DNA of 28,912 nt from CALGTL01 sp963579135 (GCA_963579135.1 CAUZFB010000026.1:1-28912), one strand, 5' to 3'; counted from the stretch's first letter, positions 6,700 through 14,788 are shown. Translations and numbers: made by a program. Notes: generated by a model from the sequence alone, not told the origin.

Positions 6700-7824
6700 C
6701 TAGCGACGAAGACGCGGGATGAAGTCGGCCATCTTGGAGTCCCCACCGACCTTGGTCAGCGTCTCCTGGAACGTATCGTGGACCCACTCCTGCTCGTCCT
6801 CGTACTCGATCTGCGCGCCGCCGAGCTTCTCGCTCAGGTCGGCCTCGCCTGGGTCGAACACGAAGCCATGCTTCTGGCTGCCCCAGCGGAACGCGAGGTA
6901 ACGGGCCGGATCGGTGCCACCGTTGAAGTGCTGGTGGAACCAATCGTGAGGAGGGACGATCAGGCCGCCACGCTTCCAGTCGACGCGGATGACATCATCC
7001 GGCACGCTGCCGTTGGGCGGCCAAAGCAGGCTGTAGCCCGTCCCAGACACGATGATGACGTGGGCACCCGGACCGTGACGGTGTGCCTTCTTGTACGTGC
7101 CAATGGGGAACTGAGAAACGTGCGCTGCCTGCGTGTTGTCGGCAAGCTCGAACATGACGCTCGATCCGCCGGCGCCGCGCTCTTTCCACGCGAACGTGGT
7201 GAACGTTTCGATGTCTGGGATGAAGTTCGTTTCCCACACGTTCACCCGGCCTGAGTTGCCCGTGAACATGCGCCCCTCACCCTGATACTGGCGATTGTCG
7301 CCGTAACGGTCTTTGAACGCGAAGGGGTTGTTGAACACGAATTCTTCATTGTGGAAAAGGCTCAGTACCAGGGGCAACGTCGTCACTGCCAAGAAGCGCG
7401 CAGGCTCGGTGCCACTGCCGTTCATGTGCTGGTGCGACACGTTGAGCGGGATCGAGAAGATGCTTCCCTCTTTCCACTCGAACGATGTTTGGTGGCTGGG
7501 GTCGTCGCCAACGATCGTGGCTCCCCGACCGGACAGGACGTAGATGTCCTTCTCGAACAGGTGCTTCTCGGGCGCCATCTTGCCGCCAGGTGGGATTTCG
7601 GCAACGTAGGCGTCGTTGGTTCCGGCGTTGCCGTCGAGGTTGATGTACGTACCGAGGCAATCGAGGCGCGCCCACGGCTTCACCTCGACCGCACGCACGT
7701 CGTCAACCGCGAATCCCGTTATGTTCGGGATGCCTTCCTTTTCGATGAACTTGTCGTAAGCCGAAACCTTAGTGAGCTGCTGTTGCCCTTCCTTGACTTC
7801 CGGCCGTGCAGATAGGTCTACCAT
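6700..7824 (-). CDS. Bicupin protein, paralog 2
   Basis: This 374-residue protein is close to the bicupin at 5508-6644 over its whole length. Candidate metal ligands are H88/E91 (PEKHLFEKD) and H131/H133 (SHQHMNGSG) in the first barrel, and H248/H250/H255 (AHRHGPGAH) and H297/H299 in the second. The shared segment KPWARLDCLG before barrel 1 and the C-terminal FIPRLR are conserved in both, which suggests a recent tandem duplication. The ATG at 7824 has GGAGG (complement of 7831-7835) 6 nt upstream; an earlier TTG-type start is less likely. It is the first gene of the minus-strand cluster, facing the divergent eutA-like gene across about 290 bp. The reaction is unknown; an oxygenase or isomerase on a small organic acid is plausible. 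Confidence 0.85.
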   Translation of the reverse strand: MVDLSARPEVKEGQQQLTKVSAYDKFIEKEGIPNITGFAVDDVRAVEVKPWARLDCLGTYINLDGNAGTNDAYVAEIPPGGKMAPEKHLFEKDIYVLSGRGATIVGDDPSHQTSFEWKEGSIFSIPLNVSHQHMNGSGTEPARFLAVTTLPLVLSLFHNEEFVFNNPFAFKDRYGDNRQYQGEGRMFTGNSGRVNVWETNFIPDIETFTTFAWKERGAGGSSVMFELADNTQAAHVSQFPIGTYKKAHRHGPGAHVIIVSGTGYSLLWPPNGSVPDDVIRVDWKRGGLIVPPHDWFHQHFNGGTDPARYLAFRWGSQKHGFVFDPGEADLSEKLGGAQIEYEDEQEWVHDTFQETLTKVGGDSKMADFIPRLRR

Positions 7825-7844
7825 CCAGTTCCTCCAAAAATACT

Positions 7845-7858
7845 CCCGCACGCGCGGG
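7845..7858. terminator. Short GC hairpin with T tracts on both sides
   Basis: CCCGC (7845-7849) pairs with GCGGG (7854-7858), loop ACGC. On the + strand it is followed by TTTCTTTG; on the minus strand by AGTATTTTTGGAGG, which runs straight into the bicupin ribosome binding site. The stem is only 5 bp, so the call is weak. On the minus strand it would be a leader hairpin; on the + strand it could stop antisense transcripts. Confidence 0.3.
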
Positions 7859-7884
7859 TTTCTTTGATAATTTACAGCTATGAG

Positions 7885-7898
7885 AATCGGCTATCCTA
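7885..7898 (-). promoter_or_regulatory. Copy 2 of repeated upstream element (GGATAGCCGATTCT)
   Basis: The complement of 7885-7898 reads GGATAGCCGATTCT and matches the copy at 6672-6685 in 13 of 14 bases. It lies 60 bp upstream of the bicupin start at 7824, in the divergent region shared with the eutA-like gene. A regulator binding site is inferred. Confidence 0.4.
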
Positions 7899-7956
7899 CC
7901 GGCGTTCTACACCACGCTTCAGCAGGCGTCAAGGAACGTTTGATGTGGCCATTCGC

Positions 7957-7982
7957 TTGACACATACCTGAGCGCATACAAT
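7957..7982 (+). promoter_or_regulatory. Candidate promoter for the eutA-like gene
   Basis: A perfect TTGACA at 7957-7962 is followed after 14 bp by TACAAT (7977-7982). The spacer is shorter than the usual 16-18 bp, so the pair may not work as drawn. It is the only consensus-like -35 in the divergent region. The leader to the ATG at 8115 would be about 125 nt; nothing I recognise is seen in it. Confidence 0.35.
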
Positions 7983-8114
7983 CATGCGACAGCGACATGG
8001 TGCCACTCATCCTTGAGAAGGCCCACCGTCCCGCCACACAAGCCCCACAAGCAGCGCGCCTGAAGACCGGCGTTACCGCCAGGTAAGTCCCGGCTGCGCC
8101 AGAATAGAGGAATC

Positions 8115-9632
8115 ATGCACGACGATCCATGGGAACACGGACATTTCGGCGAGGAAGAAGAAGTTGTTTTCGGATCCATCGCCGACGATGGTTTCCCCAT
8201 CAACCCTGACTGGCTGCGCCTCACAAGCGTGGGCATCGACATCGGTTCCTCCACCTCCCATCTCATGTTCTCCAAGCTGGTCATGCGGCGTCGCAGCACC
8301 GAGATGTCCAGTGAGTTCGAGGTCGTCTTCCGGCAGGTACTTTACCGCTCGCCAATCCTGCTGACGCCTTACTCCGATCCCGACACCATCGACACTGAGA
8401 ACCTCGGCGCTTTCGTGAAGAAGAGCTATGAGGAAGCGGGGTTCGTACACGACGACATCGACACCGGCGCGGTTATCTGCACGGGTGAAGCGGTCCGCAA
8501 GCACAACTCGGACAGCATCATTCACATGTTGGCAGAGGCGGGCGGCAAATTCGTGTGCGCAACGGCCGGCCCGAACTTGGAGGCCATCCTCGGCGCCCAC
8601 GGCTCAGGCGCGGCAGCCCGCTCCTTCAAGATTAACGCTGGAATGAACGTAGATATGGGCGGCGGCACAACCAAGATCGCCATCGTCCAGCAGGGTAAAG
8701 TCGTCGAGACCATGGCCATCAATGTAGGCGCGCGGCTCATCGCGTGGGATGAAAACAACGTCATTAGACGTGTCGAGAACGCGGGCCACGTCATAGGTCG
8801 CAATCTCGGCATGGACATCAAGTTGGGAGACTCGCTGACCGACGGACAGAAGGAGCAACTCGCCGAGCAGTTGGCGGATATCCTTTTCGAGGCGCTCACC
8901 CGCTCCGAATACTCACCTCTATCTACTCAGTTGTTGGTGTCTGGTCCTCTCAAGTTCGAGGGCCCCATCGATGAGATCGGATTCTCAGGCGGCGTCGCAG
9001 AATACGTCTACGACTACGACAGCCAGGACTACGGCGACCTCGGCCCTGTGCTGGGCGCGGCCGTCCGCAAGCGCCTGCCCGCGCTTGGCATGCCTGTGTC
9101 GGGAAGCGCTGAGCGCATTCGGGCGACAGTCATCGGCGCATCCCAATACACGGTCCAAGTTTCAAGCTCTACTGTTTACTACTCGAAGGTGGAACTCCTA
9201 CCGCAACTAGACCTCCAGGTAGTCCCGGCCTACCTGCCTGAAAACCCCAACGACCTGACGCGAGAGGCCGTCTCGAAGGCCATCGCCGAGGGCTTCGAGC
9301 GCTTGGACATTGCACCAGACGAAATCGGGCGGCAGATTGCGGTAGCGCTCATCGGGCCGGTCATCCCAACGTACGACTCCATCAAGGCGATCTGCGATGC
9401 GCTGGCCGAGGCGCTCAAGCCGCTATCAGACTGGCCGTGGACGATCATCCTCAGTGCTGACGTGGCGGGGTTGGTCGGCTCAATGCTCAAGCGTGAGCTC
9501 AAAGTCGAGCCTGAAGTCATCGTCGTCGACGGCATCAACGTCGGCGAGTTCAATTTCGTCGATCTCGGTCAGCCCATCGAATCGGTCGAGGCGATTCCGG
9601 TCGTGGTCAAGTCGCTGGTCTTCGAAGGCTAG
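8115..9632 (+). CDS. eutA: EutA-like ethanolamine ammonia-lyase reactivating factor
   Basis: This 505-residue protein matches the EutA family over its length. EutA removes damaged cobalamin from ethanolamine ammonia-lyase and lets fresh adenosylcobalamin bind, using ATP. The actin/Hsp70-type nucleotide-binding motifs are present: VGIDIGSSTSHL (39-50) and DMGGGTTK (180-187). CTGEAVRK (122-129), ATAGPNLEAILG (149-160), ATVIGAS and a C-terminal VVVKSLVF are further family marks. An acidic N-terminal extension of about 35 residues (EEEEVVF) precedes the core. The ATG is preceded by AGAGGA. No eutB, eutC or other eut genes lie in the window, so its partner lyase is elsewhere or is a different B12 enzyme. 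It is monocistronic, closed by the terminator at 9653. Confidence 0.88.
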   Translation: MHDDPWEHGHFGEEEEVVFGSIADDGFPINPDWLRLTSVGIDIGSSTSHLMFSKLVMRRRSTEMSSEFEVVFRQVLYRSPILLTPYSDPDTIDTENLGAFVKKSYEEAGFVHDDIDTGAVICTGEAVRKHNSDSIIHMLAEAGGKFVCATAGPNLEAILGAHGSGAAARSFKINAGMNVDMGGGTTKIAIVQQGKVVETMAINVGARLIAWDENNVIRRVENAGHVIGRNLGMDIKLGDSLTDGQKEQLAEQLADILFEALTRSEYSPLSTQLLVSGPLKFEGPIDEIGFSGGVAEYVYDYDSQDYGDLGPVLGAAVRKRLPALGMPVSGSAERIRATVIGASQYTVQVSSSTVYYSKVELLPQLDLQVVPAYLPENPNDLTREAVSKAIAEGFERLDIAPDEIGRQIAVALIGPVIPTYDSIKAICDALAEALKPLSDWPWTIILSADVAGLVGSMLKRELKVEPEVIVVDGINVGEFNFVDLGQPIESVEAIPVVVKSLVFEG

Positions 9633-9652
9633 ACGATAGAACAGCTAAATCG

Positions 9653-9684
9653 AACGCCCCCGCCGACCGGCGGGGGCGTTTTCT
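9653..9684 (+). terminator. Strong rho-independent terminator after eutA-like gene
   Basis: A perfect 12-bp stem AACGCCCCCGCC (9653-9664) with GGCGGGGGCGTT (9669-9680), loop GACC, followed by TTCTTTT. It lies 21 bp after the eutA stop and separates that gene from the transporter operon. Confidence 0.9.
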
Positions 9685-9754
9685 TTTGCGCCTGTTCTGC
9701 TACTGCGTCGGCTGGCCAGACTGGTAGCATCAATGCATCCTAGGAGTCTCGTTA

Positions 9755-11065
9755 GTGACACCCAATCCGTCCATGCCGAGCTCCCGCCGCCCGTTCTACG
9801 GTTGGTGGGTTTCCGGTGCGGCCGCCACGATGTTCACCATCCAAACCGCAGCTTGGGGGGCAACGTTCGGGGCATACCTGCTTCAGATGCAGGACGAGTT
9901 TGGTTGGAGCAAGCTAGCTATCTCCACCGCATTCTCCGTGTCGCAGGTCGTCAGCGGCTTCATCGCGCCCGCCCAAGGCTGGATGATCGACAGGTTCGGC
10001 TCTCGGTTCGTGATGCGCATCGGCGTGTTTATGCTGGGCATAGGATTCGTACTGCTGAGTCTGGTCAACAACCTCTGGCTGTTCTACTCCATCGTCCTGC
10101 TACTGGGACTGGGCATGAACCTGGCGGGCTTCATCACGCTGAACACGGCGGTCGCCAACTGGTTCGTCCGCAAGCGAGCGTTGGCCCTCGGTCTGTCGTC
10201 TACAGGAATCGGTATCGGCGGCCTCCTAGCCCCGCTGGTCACTTGGTCATTAGTGGCCAATGGCTGGCGTCCAACTGCGTTCTGGACGGGGGTCGCCGTC
10301 ATACTTATCACCTTGCCATTGGGCCAACTATTACGCCAGCGGCCGCAGGACTACGGAATGCTACCCGATGGCGCGCAACCGGGGCTGGGAGGCGAGGCCC
10401 CACCTCCCCTCCCCGAAGCCGTCACCACCGTGGACTTCACCGTCGCAGAGGCCATGCGTGACCGGAGCTTTTGGCTCGTATCTGTAGGCCATGGGATGGC
10501 GCTCGTGTCCGTGTTTGCGGTGATGGTGCATCTCGTACCTCTGCTCGTTGAAGGACATGGGTGGAGCGAGACATCAGCGCAGACGATGTTTGCCCTGATC
10601 TCTACCAGTGCGCTGATCGGTCAGATTGGCGGGGGTCTCCTGGGCGATCGATTCAACAAGACGCGGCTCTCTGCAGGTTGCATGGTTGGCCACTGCGCCG
10701 CCCTCATCATGATGGCTACGGCAGGCAGCGGCATCATCATCGCCGCAGCTGCGATGCTGCACGGCGTGTCGTGGGGTGTGCGCGGTCCGCTGATGATGGC
10801 CATCCGCGCAGACTTCTACGGCATGCGCAACTTCGGTAAAATCATGGGGTACTCCTCCGCAATCATCATGGTGGGGCCACTAATCGGGCCGGCACTCGCA
10901 GGCGGGCTCAACGATCACTTCGGCGGCTACACCGAGGCATTCACGCTGGTGGGAACGCTGACAGGGATTAGCACGGTGTTCTTCCTGCTCGCTCGCAAGC
11001 CTCCGCTGCCCCAACGGGCGCCAACCGTACCGGCAACACCCGCTGCACCGCCTCGGGACGAGTAA
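9755..11065 (+). CDS. MFS transporter, monocarboxylate/oxalate-formate type
   Basis: This 436-residue integral membrane protein has about 12 hydrophobic helices and a central loop near residues 205-235. The N-terminal YGWWV, the WGATFGAYLLQMQDEFGW segment and the loop DRFGSRFVMR (MFS motif A-like) resemble the monocarboxylate/oxalate-formate antiporter branch of the major facilitator superfamily. The likely substrate is a small carboxylate, which fits the catabolic neighbours, but the exact one is not predictable. The GTG start at 9755 is chosen because AGGAG (9742-9746) lies 8 nt upstream. The stop overlaps the start of the next gene (TAATG), showing translational coupling. Confidence 0.85.
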   Translation: MTPNPSMPSSRRPFYGWWVSGAAATMFTIQTAAWGATFGAYLLQMQDEFGWSKLAISTAFSVSQVVSGFIAPAQGWMIDRFGSRFVMRIGVFMLGIGFVLLSLVNNLWLFYSIVLLLGLGMNLAGFITLNTAVANWFVRKRALALGLSSTGIGIGGLLAPLVTWSLVANGWRPTAFWTGVAVILITLPLGQLLRQRPQDYGMLPDGAQPGLGGEAPPPLPEAVTTVDFTVAEAMRDRSFWLVSVGHGMALVSVFAVMVHLVPLLVEGHGWSETSAQTMFALISTSALIGQIGGGLLGDRFNKTRLSAGCMVGHCAALIMMATAGSGIIIAAAAMLHGVSWGVRGPLMMAIRADFYGMRNFGKIMGYSSAIIMVGPLIGPALAGGLNDHFGGYTEAFTLVGTLTGISTVFFLLARKPPLPQRAPTVPATPAAPPRDE

Positions 11066-11598
11066 TGATGCCCCCTCTCAAGAAGCTATGGAACGGCATA
11101 CGGTGGTTCGCCCCGATTCACAGATGGACGGCTGCAATCACGCTCGCGTTCATCGGCGGCACGCTACTCTGGATTATGGCTTTGGGCCTCGGCCTAACGC
11201 ACGTTGCTCGGGCGCCCGGCGAAGTCGCCGTTGCGATGTATCAGGCAGCGCAGGATGGCCAGCCCAGCGAGGTGAGAAAGTACCTGAGTGACGACGCCAA
11301 GGAGCAGTTTGACCTGCTCAGGTCTGATGAAACAACAGCGCTGCTGGATCTACTGAGCCGTGAGTCCACAACCACAGTGCTCAGCTCTCTTGGGGTCCGC
11401 AACTACGGCCGGAGCGCCGTGACAGGGCTCATCCAAGAGATGTCGGATGGCCTATCCGAGCTACGCGTCGAAGTACTCGTGCGTGAGGGGCGCTTTTGGA
11501 GGGTGGAGTGGCCAATCGGCGACGCCGATTGGTTCGAGTCGGTCCGCCGGTTCGACCCTTACTACGAATTCGTCAACACCACCAACGACAGATCGTAG
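11065..11598 (+). CDS. Membrane-anchored small protein, possibly NTF2-like
   Basis: This 177-residue protein has a basic N-terminus, one strong transmembrane helix at about residues 22-45 and a soluble C-terminal domain predicted to be outside the membrane. The domain begins EVAVAMYQAAQDGQ and continues with a hydrophobic strand ending in RFWRVEW. This layout resembles NTF2-like (DUF4878-type) accessory domains, but the assignment is tentative. The first ATG overlaps the transporter stop by one base, so the two are translated together and may act together, for example as a transporter accessory protein. No cysteine suggests a lipoprotein. It converges with the VOC gene, 55 bp apart, with no clear terminator between. 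Confidence 0.7.
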   Translation: MMPPLKKLWNGIRWFAPIHRWTAAITLAFIGGTLLWIMALGLGLTHVARAPGEVAVAMYQAAQDGQPSEVRKYLSDDAKEQFDLLRSDETTALLDLLSRESTTTVLSSLGVRNYGRSAVTGLIQEMSDGLSELRVEVLVREGRFWRVEWPIGDADWFESVRRFDPYYEFVNTTNDRS

Positions 11599-11653
11599 GC
11601 GGAGCCGACACTCGCAGCCGCCGAGGGCCGCCCACCACGTCGCTAGAATACGC

Positions 11654-12070
11654 TCAGTCGGTCTTCGTCGCCCATCCGGACGCCGACAGATCCAGCGTGA
11701 CACCGTCTGGCCCGGTGAACTTATACTCCACGTTCAGACTGTTCGGCGCTTTCATCGCCGCGTTGACCTGCTGCTCAAGATGGGGTTTTGCCCCAGCGTC
11801 GATGATCTGGGCCTGCGCGCTCTCCATGTCGTCGACCGAGAAGCCTATATGATGAATACCCGCGTGGCGCGGAGCCCCTTCAGTCGTTGCGACCTCATCG
11901 GTCCGGTACTTGAGGATCGCCAGATTGATGTAGCCGTCGCTCAGGTAATAGCCCTCCGCGAGTGCGGAATCAACCTTCCCAACCTCGATTAGACCCAACC
12001 CCTCTTTGTAGAACTTCGTCGTGCCCTCCAGGTCTTGCGTGGCGATTGCGATGTGACTTATTCGTGGCAT
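11654..12070 (-). CDS. VOC (glyoxalase/bleomycin-resistance) family protein
   Basis: This 138-residue protein has one pair of beta-alpha-beta-beta-beta modules. The first opens ISHIAIATQDLEGTTKFY with candidate ligand H6. The second opens HHIGFSVDD with H73/H74. The usual final glutamate in the PDG-x3-E/L motif is replaced by Asp (PDGVTLDLS, D127). The family includes glyoxalase I, methylmalonyl-CoA epimerase and extradiol dioxygenases; the small size favours an isomerase or epimerase. The ATG at 12070 follows AGGAG by 6 nt. It is downstream of the Rieske oxygenase on the same strand, but a terminator at 12143-12170 separates them, so it needs its own promoter. Confidence 0.82.
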   Translation of the reverse strand: MPRISHIAIATQDLEGTTKFYKEGLGLIEVGKVDSALAEGYYLSDGYINLAILKYRTDEVATTEGAPRHAGIHHIGFSVDDMESAQAQIIDAGAKPHLEQQVNAAMKAPNSLNVEYKFTGPDGVTLDLSASGWATKTD

Positions 12071-12142
12071 TGGATACTCCTGCCCCTGACCCGTAATCTC
12101 GCTGTCTTAGCCGAACCATATCACGCCGTACCTGCTCAACAA

Positions 12143-12170
12143 AAAGCGGGGGCCGGATGGCCCCCGCTTT
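12143..12170 (-). terminator. Terminator of the Rieske oxygenase gene
   Basis: A perfect 12-bp stem AAAGCGGGGGCC (12143-12154) with GGCCCCCGCTTT (12159-12170), loop GGAT on the + strand. On the minus strand the stem ends in GCTTTTTGTTG, giving a T tract, so it ends transcripts coming from 13484-12192. Confidence 0.88.
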
Positions 12171-12191
12171 CGTCACGGTTTCTTGCGATAT

Positions 12192-13484
12192 CTACCAGGT
12201 AGCGGTCATCACTTTCTTGACTTTGGCGTCCTGCAACCAGTCCGCATTCTTCTCAAGCAGGACGTCACCTGCGCGAACGTGGAACACGCTGCCGTTACCA
12301 GCCGCGTAGGGCTCTTTGCCCTCTCGCAGATCGTTGGCCTCACGGAGCATCCGCCGTCGAGACTTGATAATGCCCACGTCCGTGGTGCCCAGGTGCTCGT
12401 TCTGGCGCGGAGTCAAGACGCCCATGCCTTCCTGAACCGAGTAATCCTCGTCAGCCAGTACCGCGATGCCAGTGAAATTGACGTTCTTCTGCATCTCCCG
12501 GTCAATGAGGTAATGATTGGCTTCGTTTCTTATCGGAGTATGGTCGGAGCCAGGGTGCACCTCGGAGTGGATGCCATACCCACGTCCCCACAACTGCCGG
12601 TCAGACCGCGGAATCGGGTTATCCAGCGTCCAAACGAAACTCCAGCGCGCGGTGACGCCGTTGGAGATCGGCACGAACGCGTGGAAAAACTTCTGCTGGG
12701 GGCCAGACGGGGGCATCGTGTAGAACGGGAGCAAGAACAAGTTGTAGCGCCAGTAGTGGTTGTCCTCCCCAGTCTCGCGACGTGAACCGGTAGCGACTCC
12801 GTAATCCGTGTCCTCGGCAAAGAACTTGGGGTGTTGGTCACGGGCGTGGTACATATCACGGAGGTTGCCGCTTCGTTTGCCCTGAGCCAACCAGCTGTCG
12901 GTGCGCCAGTACGCGTCCAGCGAGGCGTGCAGGAAGTTGGAGTGCGCGGAGTCGATGCCACCCTCAATCGCCTGGGCGTAATTGCACTCCTGGCGGTTCC
13001 AGGAAATGAACTGGTGGCTTTCCGGGACGTTGAAAAACTCGAACTCCGGGAATTCCTGCTTGAATTCAGGCGGACCCATATACGCCCAAAGCGCGCCACC
13101 GCGCTCGACCACTGGGTATGAGACGATCTTCACTTTTTCATTGAAATTGCTGGCCTCGTCCTCTGTCGGCATGTCGACGCATTGGCCGCTTATGTCGTAC
13201 TTCCAGCCGTGGTAGGAGCAGCGTATGCCATTCTCCTCGTTACGGCCATAGAACAGCGAGGCCCAACGATGCGCACAGTTGCGCTGGATGAGACCAACCT
13301 TGCCTGACGTATTCCGGAACGCGAGCAACGTCTCGCCCATGAGCGTGATGTTCACGGGTTCGCCGTCCGCGTCAGGTATGTCGCTGGACAGCAGGAACGG
13401 CATCCAGAAGCGCCGGATGTAGTCGCCCATAGGGCTCCCTCGGTCGATCACCGCTAGAGTTTCGTTCTCTTTGATGCTGAGCAT
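12192..13484 (-). CDS. Rieske non-haem iron oxygenase, phthalate-dioxygenase-like
   Basis: This 430-residue protein is a terminal oxygenase component. The Rieske [2Fe-2S] motif is C70-x-H72 and C89-x2-H92 (NCAHRW, CSYHGW). The catalytic domain has N168 and the mononuclear-iron facial triad region EGGIDSAHSNFLH, with bridging D178 and ligands H181 and H186. The C-terminal EDYSVQEGMG followed by NEHLGTTD and RRRMLREA is characteristic of the phthalate 4,5-dioxygenase / aromatic demethylase group. It needs an external reductase, which is not in the window. The ATG at 13484 has AGGAGG (complement of 13490-13495) 5 nt upstream; longer starts lack this. It is a single-gene unit with its own terminator. 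The substrate is unknown, probably an aromatic or cyclic acid. Confidence 0.9.
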   Translation of the reverse strand: MLSIKENETLAVIDRGSPMGDYIRRFWMPFLLSSDIPDADGEPVNITLMGETLLAFRNTSGKVGLIQRNCAHRWASLFYGRNEENGIRCSYHGWKYDISGQCVDMPTEDEASNFNEKVKIVSYPVVERGGALWAYMGPPEFKQEFPEFEFFNVPESHQFISWNRQECNYAQAIEGGIDSAHSNFLHASLDAYWRTDSWLAQGKRSGNLRDMYHARDQHPKFFAEDTDYGVATGSRRETGEDNHYWRYNLFLLPFYTMPPSGPQQKFFHAFVPISNGVTARWSFVWTLDNPIPRSDRQLWGRGYGIHSEVHPGSDHTPIRNEANHYLIDREMQKNVNFTGIAVLADEDYSVQEGMGVLTPRQNEHLGTTDVGIIKSRRRMLREANDLREGKEPYAAGNGSVFHVRAGDVLLEKNADWLQDAKVKKVMTATW

Positions 13485-13551
13485 TCCTGCCTCCTGTCGA
13501 TTCGTTGGCTCGCGGCCTAGTGTGATGCCCAACCTGGGCGTTGATATCTAT

Positions 13552-13573
13552 GTCTGCAGCAGCACAGACTATA
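13552..13573 (-). promoter_or_regulatory. Possible promoter and operator of Rieske gene
   Basis: The complement of 13568-13573 is TATAGT, a -10-like hexamer 84 bp before the start at 13484. It overlaps the inverted repeat GTCTG (13552-13556) with CAGAC (13565-13569), which could be an operator. No convincing -35 was found, so the call is weak. Confidence 0.25.
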
Positions 13574-13575
13574 CC

Positions 13576-13985
13576 CTACTTCGCTGCGCGCTCGTCTAGG
13601 CTCTTGTTGAGCAACCTGGCGGCACCCTGGCGATCGGTCAGGTTGGAGTACAGCGCTTACTCCGTCTCAAACGTGATCAGTGCGTCGTTGTAGGGGTCTC
13701 AGATCACCTCCATCGGATCCCTATCGTCCTCGACGATTCTGATGTTTCGCTCCAACTGTTGGCGGAACAGGCTGCCCACAGCAGCGCACAAGCGCCCCCG
13801 TTGCGGTGCCCGGCCCTACTTCGTGTAGCGGTCATGCATTGCCTGGGTCAGCATCTATGCCTGGTCTACTTGTGCTCAGCCACCATCGGTTGTCGCGCGA
13901 GATTGAGGAAACACTACCGACCAAGCATGCACGTCACGTGAAAGCGCGTGCGAGCCTGGGCAAACGTCCTATGAATGCGAGCGTG
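13576..13985 (-). pseudogene. Decayed minus-strand gene, possibly oxygenase C-terminus
   Basis: Read on the minus strand and ending at the stop 13578-13576, one frame gives protein-like sequence (GSLFRQQLERNIRIVED, RDPMEVI, DPYNDALITFE, LNKSLDERAAK). It is interrupted by in-frame stops at 13657, 13699, 13816 and 13855 (lower coordinate of each triplet). Further upstream, protein-like sequence (LARQPMVAEHK) continues in another frame, also with stops at 13866 and 13914. This is the pattern of a degraded gene carrying nonsense and frameshift mutations. The RNIRIVED-x-RDPM segment recalls the C-terminus of Rieske-type oxygenases, but I am not certain of the family. Confidence 0.6.
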
Positions 13986-13997
13986 TGCTTGCGGTGA

Positions 13998-14747
13998 CTA
14001 GAGGTCGGCGGTCTTCGGCCGCAACGCCTCCGGGCGTGCATCGGCCCAGCGCCAGTAGTGCTCCCATGCCTCGCCAACCTCGCCTCGGCCACGCTTGGCG
14101 AGCGCAGGACGCAGCGTCGCGTCGGTTAGCACGCCTGGTTTACCGATGAGCTGCGCCCGCCACGTCATTTCTGCCTGATACTCGATGGCGATCGCCTCCA
14201 TCGTCACCGTGGGTACGTTTGGACCGGCGAACACCATTCCGTGGTTCTGGAGGTGGCAAGCTACGGCGTCCTTCATCTTGGCGGCGACCGCCTTGCCCTG
14301 CTCCACCCGTCTGATCAGCGCCTTGTCCTCGTCGAACACCCGCGCGGGCTCAGCGACCGGTGTGGCGAGCTCAGCACCGATGACCGGCAGGATCGTTTGA
14401 CCTGCGATGGCCATCATCGACGCCCATTTCTGATGCGTGTGCAGCACGCTACCGAGCTCCGGGTACGCCTTATACAACTCAGCGTGGATGGGCCACTCGC
14501 TAACCTTGGTGATCGTCTTGACGTTGCCGCCGACGATGTTGCCATCGAAGTCCATGATGATCAGGTCGTCCGCGACCACTCGGTGCATCTGGATGTGGGG
14601 CCACGGCTTGATGACGAACGTGTCGGTCCCCTCGATGCGTGCGCTGGTGTGACCGCGCGTGGTGCCCAACCCGGTGCGGTATAGCAAGCGATGCGAGAGC
14701 GCCACATCCTCTTTCAACGCAGCGAAGTCCCTGCTGTCAGTCGTCAT
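13998..14747 (-). CDS. Class II aldolase/adducin family protein, paralog 1
   Basis: This 249-residue protein has the zinc ligands of the class II aldolase/epimerase fold: H103-x-H105 in VLHTHQKW and H169 in LQNHGM, with E90 (PIHAE) as the candidate catalytic acid. Family members (fuculose-1-phosphate aldolase, ribulose-5-phosphate 4-epimerase and several decarboxylases) cleave or rearrange a C-C bond next to a carbonyl. The ATG at 14747 follows AGGAG with a 7-nt spacer. It is the last gene of a five-gene minus-strand operon that begins with a molybdenum hydroxylase, so it may process a hydroxylated or carbonyl product. A second aldolase of the same family lies directly upstream. Confidence 0.85.
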   Translation of the reverse strand: MTTDSRDFAALKEDVALSHRLLYRTGLGTTRGHTSARIEGTDTFVIKPWPHIQMHRVVADDLIIMDFDGNIVGGNVKTITKVSEWPIHAELYKAYPELGSVLHTHQKWASMMAIAGQTILPVIGAELATPVAEPARVFDEDKALIRRVEQGKAVAAKMKDAVACHLQNHGMVFAGPNVPTVTMEAIAIEYQAEMTWRAQLIGKPGVLTDATLRPALAKRGRGEVGEAWEHYWRWADARPEALRPKTADL

Positions 14748-14788
14748 CCAGCGTCTCCTGTCTTTTACCGCCAAAACCTAAAAACCAA

